The notes: generated from the sequence alone by a model not told the origin. A stretch of 64,000 nt of DNA from Streptosporangiaceae bacterium (GCA_025964695.1 JAOPYK010000072.1:26313-90312); one strand, 5' to 3'. Shown: positions 46,506 through 57,411, counted from the first letter of the stretch. Made by a program: numbers and translations.

Positions 46506-47642
46506 ATGACGGATGATGATCAGGTGACGGGGGAGTCGCCCGCCGCACGCGGCGCTGCGAAACCCGCGATACCCGAGGACGATCGGAGACACGTGCGTTC
46601 CGAAGCAGAGGGCGCACTGCCCGACGAGAAGCAGCCCGAGACCTCCGGCGGCCAGGCCGGCGAGGCCGGTCCTGTGGCCGAGTCCGGAGCCTCCGGATCG
46701 GAAGAGACCTCGGCGTCCTCCGATGACTCCGGTGACTCACCTGCTTCTGCCGATTCTCCTGACTCACCTGACCCTTCTGCCTCTTCTGGCTCTTCTGGCT
46801 CGGGGGGCGATACCGGTGATTCCGGGGGCTCGGAGACTTCGGGCGAGTCCGCGAAGAAGGAAAAGAAGCACGGGTCCTTCTGGCGTGAACTGCCTGTCCT
46901 GATCGGCGTGGCCCTGGTGCTCGCCCTGGTCATCAAGTCGTTCGTCGTGCAGGCGTTCTACATTCCGTCACAGTCGATGGAGAACACGCTCAAGATCGGC
47001 GACCGCGTCCTCGTCAACAAGATCGTTTATCACACGCGTGACATTCACCGCGGTGACGTTGTCGTCTTCAACGGGGTGGACTCCTGGGACCCCGAGGTGA
47101 CCATCCAGCAACCCACCAATCCCGTGAGCAAGGTGCTGCACGCGGTCGGTAGCGCGTTCGGGGTGGTCCCGGGGGAGAAGGACTACATCAAGCGGGTCAT
47201 CGGTGTCGGCGGTGATCACGTGAAGTGCTGCAACGCCCAGGGCCGGATCACGGTCAACGGGCATCCGCTGGACGAGACGTCCTACCTGTACACCGATCCC
47301 GTGACCAAGCAGCAGAACATGCCCTCGGACCGGCCTTTCGACATCACAGTGTCCAAGGGACGGCTGTGGGTCATGGGCGACCACCGTGAGGTGTCCGCGG
47401 ACTCGCGTGCGCATCTGGGCGACGCCGGAGGCGGGACGATCGCCACGGACCGGGTGATCGGCCGGGCCTTCGTCGTGGTGTGGCCGATCGGCCGCTGGAA
47501 GACACTGCCGATCCCGAAGACCTTCGAACAGCCTGGCCTGGCGGACGGGTCCCTGCCTGCGGCTCCGCTGGCGCTCGGCTTCGCCGGGGCGTTGCCGCTC
47601 ACGTGGCTGCGCCGCCGTCGCCGTCGCCGCTCTTCGCCCTGA
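46506..47642 (+). CDS. lepB: Signal peptidase I with long acidic N-terminus
   Basis: Membrane-bound serine/lysine protease that removes signal peptides; 378 residues. The first ~122 residues are a disordered Ser/Asp/Glu/Gly-rich cytoplasmic region with SPDSPDP-type repeats. One membrane helix (PVLIGVALVLALVIKSFVV) is followed by the catalytic Ser157 in IPSQSMENTL and Lys229 in KDYIKRVIGVGGD. GDHREVSADSR is the box E equivalent. A second hydrophobic stretch and an Arg-rich end close the protein. ATG 46506 is the only sensible start upstream of the helix. Confidence 0.93.
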   Translation: MTDDDQVTGESPAARGAAKPAIPEDDRRHVRSEAEGALPDEKQPETSGGQAGEAGPVAESGASGSEETSASSDDSGDSPASADSPDSPDPSASSGSSGSGGDTGDSGGSETSGESAKKEKKHGSFWRELPVLIGVALVLALVIKSFVVQAFYIPSQSMENTLKIGDRVLVNKIVYHTRDIHRGDVVVFNGVDSWDPEVTIQQPTNPVSKVLHAVGSAFGVVPGEKDYIKRVIGVGGDHVKCCNAQGRITVNGHPLDETSYLYTDPVTKQQNMPSDRPFDITVSKGRLWVMGDHREVSADSRAHLGDAGGGTIATDRVIGRAFVVVWPIGRWKTLPIPKTFEQPGLADGSLPAAPLALGFAGALPLTWLRRRRRRRSSP

Positions 47643-47699
47643 GAGAAGTGCTCCGCACCGAGCGTTTTGCGACGTACCCTGCGGAGGGTGGGTTGGGTG

Positions 47700-48746
47700 A
47701 TGAGCGTGCGACGGCCACCGAGGTTCACCCCTCGGCGTGACGCCGGTCTGTACGGTTTCGAGCGTGCACTGGAGCATGGCGGATTCGATCTTGTCGCGGG
47801 CGTGGACGAGGCCGGCCGGGGAGCCTGTGCGGGCCCGCTGGTGGTGGCCGCGGTCATCCTGCGGCCCGGTCGGCGCGGGGAGATCGAGGGGCTCGCCGAC
47901 TCAAAGCTGCTCACGCCGCGGCGCCGGGAGGAGATCTACGCTGAGGTCATGGCCCGCGCGCTGGCCTGGAGCGCGGTGGTGATTCCCTGTGACGAGATCG
48001 ACAGGATCGGTCTGCACCGGTCCAACATCGCCGGGATGCGGCGTGCGGTGACCAGGCTGGACACCCGGCCGGCCTATGTGCTCAGTGACGGGTTCCCGGT
48101 GCCGGGACTGGAGGTTCCGGCGCTGGCGGTGACCAAGGGCGACCGGGTCGCAGCCTGTGTCGCTGCCGCGTCGGTGGTGGCGAAGGTGACCAGGGACCGG
48201 CTCATGGTTGAACTGAACGACCGGTTCCCGGCGTACCGTTTTCATGTGCACAAGGGCTACATCACCCCGGAACACTCGGCGGCTCTCGCGACGTATGGGC
48301 CTTGTCCGCAGCACCGCTTCTCGTTCGTGAACGTCGCCCGGCTGAATGGCTCATGGGCGGTCGAGACAATGGCGGACGCACCGCTGGCGGATGCAGCACC
48401 GGCAGACGGAACACGGGCAGCCGGAACACCTGTGGACGGAACACCTGTGGGCGGAACACTTGTGGGCGGAACACTTGTGGAGGACACGTCGGTGGATGGA
48501 GCACCAGCGGATGCAATCCCGGCAGACGGAACACCAGGGGACGAGTCACCACTGGACGGAATCCCGGCAGAGGGAACCTCGGCGGGCTGTCCGCCAGAGG
48601 ATCGAGAGCCGGCGGCCGGAACTCCGGCGGGCGGGCGGCGAGCGGTGGAGAACGGTATGCAGGACAATGGAGCAGGGGCCGCCGGGAGGACTGGCGGATA
48701 TGGCGCAGCTCTCCAGGGAGTCGCCGACCGGGCAGGAGTTGCCTGA
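47700..48746 (+). CDS. rnhB: Ribonuclease HII with repetitive C-terminal extension
   Basis: Removes misincorporated ribonucleotides and RNA primers. The catalytic core is residues ~30-220: GVDEAGRGACAGPL (Asp36, Glu37), LSDGFPVPGLEV and VAKVTRDRLM supply the acidic residues. Beyond residue ~222 a 125-residue tail consists of degenerate five-residue units such as PADGT, PVDGT, PVGGT and TLVGG, matching 15-bp DNA repeats. Such a tail is not part of RNase HII and is probably disordered. ATG 47700 or GTG 47697 may be used, with GGAGGG upstream. Confidence 0.92.
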   Translation: MSVRRPPRFTPRRDAGLYGFERALEHGGFDLVAGVDEAGRGACAGPLVVAAVILRPGRRGEIEGLADSKLLTPRRREEIYAEVMARALAWSAVVIPCDEIDRIGLHRSNIAGMRRAVTRLDTRPAYVLSDGFPVPGLEVPALAVTKGDRVAACVAAASVVAKVTRDRLMVELNDRFPAYRFHVHKGYITPEHSAALATYGPCPQHRFSFVNVARLNGSWAVETMADAPLADAAPADGTRAAGTPVDGTPVGGTLVGGTLVEDTSVDGAPADAIPADGTPGDESPLDGIPAEGTSAGCPPEDREPAAGTPAGGRRAVENGMQDNGAGAAGRTGGYGAALQGVADRAGVA

Positions 48747-48791
48747 GCCGGTGAGAAGGAGAGCCATGGGCCTGGAGAGGCGATTTCGATC

Positions 48792-49103
48792 ATGAGTGCA
48801 GAGGATCTCGAGAAATACGAGACCGAGATGGAGCTGCAGCTCTATCGGGAGTACCGCGACGTCGTCGGTCTCTTCGCTTACGTCGTCGAGACCGAGCGCC
48901 GCTTCTATCTGACCAACTCGGTGGACCTGCAGGTACGCAGCACCGACAACGGTGAGACCTTCTTCGACGTCACGATGCAGGACGCCTGGGTCTGGGACAT
49001 GTATCGCCCAGCCCGCTTTGTGAAAAACGTCCGGGTGGTCACCTTCAAGGATGTGAACGTCGAGGAACTCGCCAAGAGCGATCTCGAGCTCCCGAGCAAC
49101 TGA
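48792..49103 (+). CDS. DUF2469 protein
   Basis: A 103-residue conserved actinobacterial protein of unknown function. SAEDLEKYETEMELQLYREY, FAYVVETERRFYLTNSVDL and FDVTMQDAWVWDMYRPARFV are strongly conserved in this order. It routinely sits between rnhB and yraN in actinomycetes. Predicted cytoplasmic, alpha/beta, acidic. Two hairpin elements follow. Confidence 0.93.
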   Translation: MSAEDLEKYETEMELQLYREYRDVVGLFAYVVETERRFYLTNSVDLQVRSTDNGETFFDVTMQDAWVWDMYRPARFVKNVRVVTFKDVNVEELAKSDLELPSN

Positions 49104-49123
49104 CCCGGCCCTTGCGCCCGGCC

Positions 49124-49210
49124 GTGATCTTGCGATTCGGGCGGATGAACCGCAAGATCACGCCCAGTCGTGGCCTTGCAATTCGGCCGCGACGAACCGC
49201 AGGATCATGG
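49124..49210. repeat. Tandem pair of palindromic elements after DUF2469
   Basis: Unit 1 has perfect arms GTGATCTTGCG (49124-49134) and CGCAAGATCAC (49151-49161). Unit 2 (49170-49210) is a diverged copy (GTGGCCTTGCAATTCGG to ACCGCAGGATCATGG). It probably serves as a bidirectional terminator between convergent DUF2469 and dprA. Confidence 0.75.
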
Positions 49211-49225
49211 GCTTGGCGGTGCGCG

Positions 49226-49283
49226 TCAGGTTGCCTGCCTGTTGTGCGGCGCCTGCTCGTTGTGCGGTGCTCGCTTGTAGTGG
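49226..49283 (-). repeat. 18-bp repeats downstream of dprA
   Basis: On the minus strand about three units like ACGAGCAGGCGCCGCACA follow the dprA stop, reading YKRAPHNEQAPHNRQ-type peptides. Another gene-end repeat, but not an exact copy of the dprA terminus. Confidence 0.6.
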
Positions 49284-49317
49284 GGGTGCGTGTCAGGGCA
49301 CCTGCTTGTCGTCTGAC

Positions 49318-50502
49318 CTATCTCTCCGTGTCTTTCTCCCTTTTGTCCCCTTTCTTGTCTCGTTTTCGGGGTAGCCGCCAGCCCTGTTCGCACCGTTCGA
49401 CGAAGCCGGCCGCGGAGAGCAGGCTGAGCCGGCTCCTGGCCGTGTTGATGTCGATGCCGGCCGCCACCGCGATCTGAGCGGGCCCGGCTCCGGCCCGGGC
49501 GGGTATCGCGTCGAGAACCAGCAGGGAGCCGGGATCGAGCTGGTCTCGGGGCAGGACCGGTCCACGTTGCTCCGGAGCGAGGTCCGCCCCGATCTGCCCG
49601 GCGGTCTCGATGATCTCGGCGGCGGTCGCCGCGCAGATCGCGAGATCCTCGCGGAGCCACTTGTGACAGCCTCGGGACATCAGCGAGCTCACCGGTCCGG
49701 GTACCGCCAGCACCGGCCGGTTCATCTCCCGGGCGTACCTCGCCGTGTTGAGCGCCCCGCTGCGTAGGTCCGCCTCCACCACCACGGTGGCCTTGGTCAG
49801 CGCCGCGATGACCCGGTTGCGGACGAGGAAGCGCAGCCGGGTCGGGGTGGTCCCGGGCGGCCACTCGCTGATGAGCAGTGCCCGCCGGGCGACCTCGGCG
49901 AGCAGCACCTCGTTGCGCGGTGGATAGGCCACATCGAGGCCGCTGGCGAGCACCGCCACCGTCTGCCCTTCGGCGGCCAGCGCTCCCCGGTGTGCGGCGG
50001 CATCGATGCCCAAGGCTCCGCCGCTGACGACCGTCCAGCCGCGTTCGGCGAGCTCCGCGGCCAGATCCGAGGACACCCGCTTGCCGTAGTCGGTGGCCGC
50101 TCGCGCCCCCACCACCGAGACCGAACGGAGACAGCCGTACCGCAGGTCTCCTGGGCCGCGGAGCCAGAGCGCGTACGGCCTCCTGTCGCCGAGGTCGTCA
50201 AGCTGGGTGGGCCATTCCGGCTCCCCGGGACAGATCATCCGGCCGCCGAGCCGTTCGCAGACCACAAGGTCGGCCTCCGGGTCGGCGTTCGGCAGCCGTA
50301 CCCGCCACCCGGCCAGTCGCTCGGTGAGACGGCGTTCGTCCCGCCCGCCGACCAGCCCGGTGGGCACCCGTCCGGACCTGACGACGTCCAGCGTGGCGAG
50401 CGGCCCGACCCGGGCGACCAGCCGGCCGAGTAAAGCGTCTCCGGGTTCGGCGAGGTAGGACAACATGGCGCGGGCCAGCCGCTCGTCGTCGGACACGGTC
50501 AT
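49318..50502 (-). CDS. dprA: DNA processing protein DprA
   Basis: Loads RecA on incoming single-stranded DNA during transformation; 394 residues from ATG 50502, which overlaps the comM stop (ATGA). The Rossmann-fold core has SVVGARAATDYGKRV, VSGGALGIDAAAHRGAL and VLASGLDVAYPPRNEVL. A C-terminal winged-helix domain (residues ~325-380, IAVAAGIDINTARSRLSLL) is followed by a basic tail. It forms a minus-strand operon with yraN and comM; the whiG gene often found beside it in Streptomyces is absent. Confidence 0.94.
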   Translation of the reverse strand: MTVSDDERLARAMLSYLAEPGDALLGRLVARVGPLATLDVVRSGRVPTGLVGGRDERRLTERLAGWRVRLPNADPEADLVVCERLGGRMICPGEPEWPTQLDDLGDRRPYALWLRGPGDLRYGCLRSVSVVGARAATDYGKRVSSDLAAELAERGWTVVSGGALGIDAAAHRGALAAEGQTVAVLASGLDVAYPPRNEVLLAEVARRALLISEWPPGTTPTRLRFLVRNRVIAALTKATVVVEADLRSGALNTARYAREMNRPVLAVPGPVSSLMSRGCHKWLREDLAICAATAAEIIETAGQIGADLAPEQRGPVLPRDQLDPGSLLVLDAIPARAGAGPAQIAVAAGIDINTARSRLSLLSAAGFVERCEQGWRLPRKRDKKGDKREKDTER

Positions 50503-52055
50503 GTGCTCGTCCCCTTCCAGAACCTCAGTGCCTCGCTGATGTCGTACGGGGCCGGGGCATCGCGGCCGCCGAGGTCGGCCAGCGTCCATGCCACCCGCAG
50601 AACCCGGTCCAGCCCCCGAGCGCTGAGCGAGCCCTGCGTCAGCGCGTCGTCCACCGGCCACATCGACTCGGGCGGCGGCGCGAACCGCTTGCGGAGCTGT
50701 GTTCCTGGAATGTCGGAATTGGCCCGCCAGGGTGTGCCGGCCATACGCTTCAGCGCGCGTTCGCGTGCCTCCAGCACCCGCGCGGCCACCTCCGCGCTGG
50801 ATTCGGCGGCCTCCAGGTCGTAACGGAGTTCGGCACGGTTGGCCGGCTCCAGGGTGAGCTTGAGGTCGATCCGGTCGAGCAGCGGGCCGGACACTCTCCC
50901 GAGGTAGCGGCTGCGCATCGCCGGAGAACAGACGCAGTCCCGGGCCTTGACCGCCGCGCAGGGACAGGGATTTGCGGCCATGATCAGGGTGAACCGAGCC
51001 GGGAAACGCGTGCTCAGCCCTGACCGGTCGATCGACACCTCGCCGTCTTCGAGGGGCTGGCGGAGGGCGTCGAGGACGCCGCGCCCGAACTCCGGGGCCT
51101 CATCTATGAACAAGACACCGTTGTGGGCGAGCGACACCGCACCGGGCCTGATCAGCCGGCTGCTGCCGCCGCCGACCATGGCCGCCCGGCTGGCGGTGTG
51201 GTGCGGCGCGTAGAACGGTGCTCGGTCGATGAGCGGCTGGCCCGCTGGCAACGTGCCCGCCACCGAGTGAATTGCGGTCGCCTCCAGTGCCGCCTCACGT
51301 TCCAGCGGGGGTAGCAGTGTGGGAAGCCGCTCGGCGAGCATGGTCTTCCCGCAGCCGGGCGGTCCCGCCAGCCACAGGTGGTGACCGCCAGCGGCGCTGA
51401 TCTCCAATGCCCGCCTGCCGTCGGGCTGGCCCCGTACGTCGGCGAGGTCCGCGAGGCCGCGACGAGACCCGAACCGGGCGGCCTGCCGGTCGGGGCTGCG
51501 CGCGGGCGGGTCCGCGTCGCCCTCCTCGATCCCCGGTGGCGGTTCGTCGCGCAGCCGGCACAGCAGGCCGCGCAGGGTGCTCACGACGATCACACTCAGC
51601 CCCGGCACCAGTTCGGCCTCCGCGGCGTTGGATCTGGGTACCACGACGGTTGTGTAGCCCGCCTCCGCGACGCCGAGCAATGCGGGCAGCACGCCGGGAA
51701 CACCCCGCACCCGGCCGTCCAGCCCGAGCTCTCCGATCATCACTAGATCCGCGCACTCCGCCGGAGGTACGGCTCCGGCCGCGGCGAGTATCGACACCGC
51801 GATGGAAAGATCGAAGCTCGAACCGCGCTTCGGCAGGCTCGCCGGGCTGAGACTGACGGTGGTGTGCCGGTTCGGCCAGTTCTCGCCGGCGTTCAGGATT
51901 GCCGCGCGCACCCGGTCGCGGGCCTCGCTGAGCGCGGTATCGGGCAGCCCTACCAGGTGCAGGCCGGGAACCCCGCAGGTGATGGCGGCCTCGACGGTGA
52001 CCAGATGGCCATCGACTCCGACCAGGGCCACGGCGCGGGTCTTGGCGATCGCCAT
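50499..52055 (-). CDS. comM: YifB/ComM-family Mg-chelatase-like ATPase
   Basis: AAA+ ATPase of about 518 residues; ComM promotes branch migration in natural transformation. The N-terminal lon-like ChlI domain (VALVGVDGHLVTVEAAITCG, GLPDTALSEARDRVRAAI) precedes Walker A LAGPPGCGKTMLAERLP, Walker B LFIDEAPEF and the ANPCPCAAVKARDC zinc-like segment. ATG 52055 has GGGAGGT upstream; a GTG three codons earlier is too close to it. Confidence 0.93.
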   Translation of the reverse strand: MAIAKTRAVALVGVDGHLVTVEAAITCGVPGLHLVGLPDTALSEARDRVRAAILNAGENWPNRHTTVSLSPASLPKRGSSFDLSIAVSILAAAGAVPPAECADLVMIGELGLDGRVRGVPGVLPALLGVAEAGYTTVVVPRSNAAEAELVPGLSVIVVSTLRGLLCRLRDEPPPGIEEGDADPPARSPDRQAARFGSRRGLADLADVRGQPDGRRALEISAAGGHHLWLAGPPGCGKTMLAERLPTLLPPLEREAALEATAIHSVAGTLPAGQPLIDRAPFYAPHHTASRAAMVGGGSSRLIRPGAVSLAHNGVLFIDEAPEFGRGVLDALRQPLEDGEVSIDRSGLSTRFPARFTLIMAANPCPCAAVKARDCVCSPAMRSRYLGRVSGPLLDRIDLKLTLEPANRAELRYDLEAAESSAEVAARVLEARERALKRMAGTPWRANSDIPGTQLRKRFAPPPESMWPVDDALTQGSLSARGLDRVLRVAWTLADLGGRDAPAPYDISEALRFWKGTST

Positions 52056-52057
52056 GG

Positions 52058-52474
52058 TCAGCACACCTCCCTGAGATGGTCCACCGCGAAGCCTTCGAGA
52101 TCCTCGTCGGCGTCGCAGGCTCCGGTGGTGCCTCCGGTGGTTCCTCCGGTGGCGACAAGGCCGATCACGTCGATCCGGATGGAGGTCGCGCGAACGCCGT
52201 GCTCGTCGGCCCAGCGCCCCGCGAGCCGCCGTAACCGTGCGGCCTTGACCGTGGTGACCGCCTCGGCGGGGGTGCCGTAGGCCAGGCTGGAACGGGTCTT
52301 CACCTCGCAGACGACGTGCCGGTAACCGTCATAGGCGACGAGGTCGAGCTCACCGTCGCGGCAGCGCCAGTTGCGATCGAGGATGGTCCAGCCGAGCCGC
52401 CGGGTCAGATAGCGGATCGCGGCTCCCTCACCGCGGCGGCCGAGGGCGTCCTTCGGATTGATCGGGGCGTCCAT
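52058..52474 (-). CDS. yraN: UPF0102 YraN-like endonuclease-fold protein
   Basis: 138 residues from ATG 52474 with GGAGGTGAGG upstream. Restriction-endonuclease-like core: GRRGEGAAIRYLTRRLGWTI, ELDLVAYDGYRHVVCEVKTR with the D...ExK motif. Function unproven; linked to DNA repair or uptake by location with comM and dprA. The C-terminal part holds a GGTTGGTTG stretch encoded by three 12-bp repeats (52122-52156), another in-frame repeat. Confidence 0.9.
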   Translation of the reverse strand: MDAPINPKDALGRRGEGAAIRYLTRRLGWTILDRNWRCRDGELDLVAYDGYRHVVCEVKTRSSLAYGTPAEAVTTVKAARLRRLAGRWADEHGVRATSIRIDVIGLVATGGTTGGTTGACDADEDLEGFAVDHLREVC

Positions 52475-52568
52475 GCGCCTCACCTCCGAATCCGACGGTG
52501 CCTGGCGGAGTCGGCGTCCGGTAGCGAATGACGTTCTGGGGATATCGAGCCCAGCGCCGATCATGCCG

Positions 52569-52680
52569 CAGAGTCAGAGTCAGAGTCAGAGTCAGAGGCG
52601 CAGGCGCAGGCGCAGAGGCAGAGTCAGACGCGGAGGCGCAGGCAGAGGCGCAGGAAGGGCAGACGCAGGGGCGCCGTCAT
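52569..52680. repeat. Hexanucleotide purine-rich tract between yraN and the M23 gene
   Basis: Four CAGAGT units (52569-52592), one CAGAGG, then CGCAGG-type hexamers, continuing as GA/GC-rich six-base repeats to about 52680. The gap 52475-52816 contains no gene that I can support. Confidence 0.85.
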
Positions 52681-52816
52681 CTCCGGCGGCGAGGCGGTCA
52701 ACGCTGTGAGGCCGCCGGTCATGCAGATCGGTGGCACTGCGCCCCCCGGGGACCTGAGCCCGCTGGTCATCCAGAGTGGAGGGCGCGGCGCTCCGCCAGG
52801 GTTGTGAGCTCGCCGG

Positions 52817-53620
52817 TCAGCCAGAGCGGGCACAGCGACGGCGTCGACGCTCGCGGGCAAGGTCGATGACGCCCTGTGGAGGCCTCCGGCGCAGAGGAAG
52901 GCGCCGCCACGCCAGCATGAGCGCGAAGGCCACCAGCATCCCTGCCACCACCCCGCCGCTCGCCTCCCTGATGCCGCTGGAGGAGCCGGCCAGGGACAGC
53001 GGGGGCTCGCCCGCGGCCTCTGCGGGCCGGGAATGCCCTGGCCGAGCCGGTCCGGCTGAGGGCCGGCGATCCGCGGTTCCGGAGCCGTACCGCAGGGAGG
53101 GCAGGGGACCGGGAGGACGCGGACCGCGGCCCGCGGAGGGCACGCCCCACACCGGGAGCAGCCGCACCTGGACGGGGCGCACCAGGGACAGCGGATCGAG
53201 ATAGACCGGGCCGCGCAGCAGCCCCCAATGCAGGCACAGCCGGGGCCCGCAGTGGCCGGGCAGGTCCTCCACCACCCCGATCCGGTCTCCGGCCGCAACC
53301 CGCAGGCCCGGCCGTACCGAAGGTCGCACCGGCAGATAGGTCGTCCTGAGTGCCGGGCCGTGCAGGATCGCGATCACCCCCCGGCCGGACAGGCGCGCCG
53401 CGTACGAGACCAGCCCGGCGCCCGCCGCGTACACCGGCTGCCCGGCCCGCGCCGCAAGATCCACGCCCCGGTGTCCGGGCCCCCAGGGCAGCGCGGGCGG
53501 CGAGAAACCTCGCAGGACCTGGGGCACGGGATCCAATGGCCAGCGCCAGGAGGCGCCGGGGACCGTCGACGGGCCGTTGAGCAGGCTCAGGCAGCACACC
53601 AGCATCGTCACCACGTTCAT
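52817..53620 (-). CDS. M23 (LytM-like) protein with altered active site
   Basis: 267 residues from ATG 53620. A signal-peptide-like start (VVTMLVCCLSLLNG) is followed by an M23 fold: PWGPGHRGVDLAARAGQPVY supplies His50 and Asp54, but the usual HxH reads CLHWG, with Cys129 where the catalytic His is expected and His131 kept. A Pro-rich linker and a C-terminal membrane helix (VVAGMLVAFALMLAW) with an Arg-rich tail follow. It may be a weak or inactive peptidoglycan hydrolase, or a regulator. It is divergent from rpsB. Confidence 0.75.
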   Translation of the reverse strand: MNVVTMLVCCLSLLNGPSTVPGASWRWPLDPVPQVLRGFSPPALPWGPGHRGVDLAARAGQPVYAAGAGLVSYAARLSGRGVIAILHGPALRTTYLPVRPSVRPGLRVAAGDRIGVVEDLPGHCGPRLCLHWGLLRGPVYLDPLSLVRPVQVRLLPVWGVPSAGRGPRPPGPLPSLRYGSGTADRRPSAGPARPGHSRPAEAAGEPPLSLAGSSSGIREASGGVVAGMLVAFALMLAWRRLPLRRRPPQGVIDLARERRRRRCARSG

Positions 53621-53768
53621 GTCACGAAGCCTCGCCCGTGAGCAGCGCGAACGACCAGCCCTCCGTCTGATTGTGGAAAACCTCGCGGGCCTTTCTGACC
53701 CGCGGACGGCCGGTCGGCGGTCCGCGGGTGGCCCGGCGGTGGTCCGGCGTGGTCCGCGGATGGCCGCC

Positions 53769-53811
53769 GGTGGCCGGAGAGTGGTCGGCGGGTGGCCGGA
53801 GAGTGGTCGGC
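53769..53811. repeat. 21-bp repeats upstream of rpsB
   Basis: The unit GGTGGCCGGAGAGTGGTCGGC occurs at 53769-53789 and 53791-53811 (one spacer base), within a GC-rich run of related GGTGG units from ~53705. The gap 53621-54027 is otherwise the rpsB leader; no gene is seen in it. Confidence 0.85.
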
Positions 53812-54027
53812 CGATTCCACGACCCGGCCGGTCATCCCATAGACTCATCAGACGGCCGTAGGAGGTTGCACCACCCACGGCTGAATTCACGCGCCCGCAA
53901 GCCATCGGCTCTCAGAGCCAGCGGGTCACATCTCTCGGTCCGCCGCGCAGCGGCGGCGGGGTGTGTCCGGGCGCAACAGGTAACCGAGACATGGCCCTAT
54001 AACGGGTCAGACAGGAGAACACGGGCT

Positions 54028-55026
54028 ATGGCACCCGTCGTCACCATGCGCCAGATGCTCGAGAGTGGTGTGCACTTCGGCCACCAGACTCGGCGCTGGA
54101 ACCCGAAGATGAAGCGCTTCATTCTCACCGAGCGCAACGGCATCTACATCATCGACCTGCAACAGTCGCTGTCCTACATCGACCGGGCCTACGAGTTCAT
54201 CAAGGCGACCGTCGCGCACGGCGGCTCGGTGATGTACGTCGGCACTAAGAAGCAGGCCCAGGAGGCCATCGCCGAGCAGGCCCAGCGCGTCGGCATGCCC
54301 TACGTGAACCAGCGCTGGCTGGGCGGCATGCTCACCAACTTCTCGACCGTGCACAAGCGGCTCGTCCGTCTCAAGGAACTCGAACTCCTCGACTACGACG
54401 ACGTCGCCGGCTCGGGCATGACCAAGAAGGAACTCCTCATGCGCAAGCGTGAGAAGGAGAAGCTCGAGCGCACCCTCGGCGGTATCCGCGACATGACGCG
54501 TGTTCCCAGCGCGATCTGGATCGTGGACACCAAGAAGGAGCACATCGCGGTCAGCGAGGCGCGGAAGCTGAACATCCCGGTCATCGCGATCCTCGACACC
54601 AACTGCGACCCGGACGAGGTCGACTTCCCGATCCCGGGCAACGACGACGCCATCCGCAGTGTGAGCCTGCTGACCCGGGTCGTCGCGGACGCGGTCGCCG
54701 ACGGCCTGATGGCCCGCTCGGGTGCCGCCACCGGCGGTGACGACAAGCCGGTCGAGGCCGCCGCCGAGCCGCTGGCCGAGTGGGAGCGCGAGCTGCTCGA
54801 GGGCAAGACCCCCGAGGCCGCCGCCGTCGGAGCCGCCGCTGAGGAGCCCGCGCTGTCCGAGCCCGTCGCCGACGCCGTGCAGAGCGCTTCGGATGAGGTC
54901 GTCGAGGATGAGGTCGTCGAGGACGAGGTCGTCGAGGATGAGGCCGTTGTGGCCGAGGCCCCTGCGGCCGAGGCCCCCGCGGCGGACGCGGAGACAGCCG
55001 AGGCCCCTGAGGGCGAGCAGGCCTGA
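54028..55026 (+). CDS. rpsB: 30S ribosomal protein S2 with acidic repeat tail
   Basis: 332 residues from ATG 54028 ([20 protein letters not shown]); open frame further upstream is non-coding. Core motifs: [30 protein letters not shown], and [16 protein letters not shown]. Beyond residue ~235 an acidic, alanine-rich tail of ~95 residues includes three DEVVE units coded by 15-bp repeats (about 54895-54945). The normal rpsB-tsf-pyrH-frr order follows. Confidence 0.97.
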   Translation: MAPVVTMRQMLESGVHFGHQTRRWNPKMKRFILTERNGIYIIDLQQSLSYIDRAYEFIKATVAHGGSVMYVGTKKQAQEAIAEQAQRVGMPYVNQRWLGGMLTNFSTVHKRLVRLKELELLDYDDVAGSGMTKKELLMRKREKEKLERTLGGIRDMTRVPSAIWIVDTKKEHIAVSEARKLNIPVIAILDTNCDPDEVDFPIPGNDDAIRSVSLLTRVVADAVADGLMARSGAATGGDDKPVEAAAEPLAEWERELLEGKTPEAAAVGAAAEEPALSEPVADAVQSASDEVVEDEVVEDEVVEDEAVVAEAPAAEAPAADAETAEAPEGEQA

Positions 55027-55036
55027 TCGTGAGTGC

Positions 55037-55062
55037 GCCCCCCGGCGACGACGCCGGGGGGC
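55037..55062 (+). terminator. Strong hairpin between rpsB and tsf
   Basis: Perfect 11-bp arms GCCCCCCGGCG and CGCCGGGGGGC with an ACGA loop, 10 bp after rpsB and 36 bp before tsf. No T-run; probably a partial terminator that sets the S2:EF-Ts ratio. Confidence 0.75.
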
Positions 55063-55098
55063 CACCGAGCTCGAACCCACGACGAGAGAGACACAACG

Positions 55099-56786
<1,688 letters not shown>

Positions 56787-56795
56787 ACCGGCCTG

Positions 56796-56819
56796 TGGTC
56801 GGGGGCGGGTCCCCGACCA
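56796..56819 (+). terminator. Hairpin between pyrH and frr
   Basis: Perfect 9-bp arms TGGTCGGGG and CCCCGACCA with a 6-base loop, 10 bp past pyrH and 35 bp before frr. No T-run, so perhaps a partial terminator. Confidence 0.65.
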
Positions 56820-56853
56820 GCGGCCGGAGACAACACGCGACACGGGAGCCGAA

Positions 56854-57411
56854 GTGATCGACGAGATCCTCTTCGAAGCCGAAGAGAAGATGGAAAAGGC
56901 GGTCGCGGTCGCCAAGGATGACTTCGCCGGCATCCGCACCGGCCGGGTCACCCCCGCCATGTTCAACAAGATCACCGCGGAGTACTACGGTACGCCCACG
57001 CCGGTCAACCAGCTCGCCTCCTTCACGCTGCCCGAGCCGCGCATGGTCATCGTGCAGGTCTTCGATAAGGGGTCGATGTCGGCGGTCGAACGGGCGATCC
57101 GGGACAGCGACCTGGGGGTGAACCCCAGCAACGACGGCAACGTGATCCGCGTGGTCTTCCCGGAGCTCTCGGAGGAGCGCCGCAGGGAGTTCATCAAGCT
57201 GGCCGGCACCAAGGCCGAGGACAGCAAGATCTCCATCCGCAACATCCGGCGCCGGGCCAAGGACACACTGGACAAGCTGTCGAAGGACGGCGAAGCCGGT
57301 GAGGACGATGTCCGCCGTGCTGAGAAGGAGCTCGAGGACGCGACGCAGAAGTACGTCGCGAAGATCGACGAGCTGCTCGAGCACAAGAAGGCAGAGCTCC
57401 TCGAGGTTTGA
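56854..57411 (+). CDS. frr: Ribosome recycling factor
   Basis: Splits post-termination ribosomes with EF-G; 185 residues from GTG 56854 ([20 protein letters not shown]), with CGGGAG upstream. [39 protein letters not shown] and [16 protein letters not shown] are diagnostic. Its TGA overlaps the cdsA ATG (TGATG). Confidence 0.97.
   Translation: MIDEILFEAEEKMEKAVAVAKDDFAGIRTGRVTPAMFNKITAEYYGTPTPVNQLASFTLPEPRMVIVQVFDKGSMSAVERAIRDSDLGVNPSNDGNVIRVVFPELSEERRREFIKLAGTKAEDSKISIRNIRRRAKDTLDKLSKDGEAGEDDVRRAEKELEDATQKYVAKIDELLEHKKAELLEV

Noticed and set aside
53671..54027. N-terminal extension of rpsB
   Set aside because: The frame is open but the sequence is repeat-derived and unlike S2; GGAG and homology place the start at 54028.
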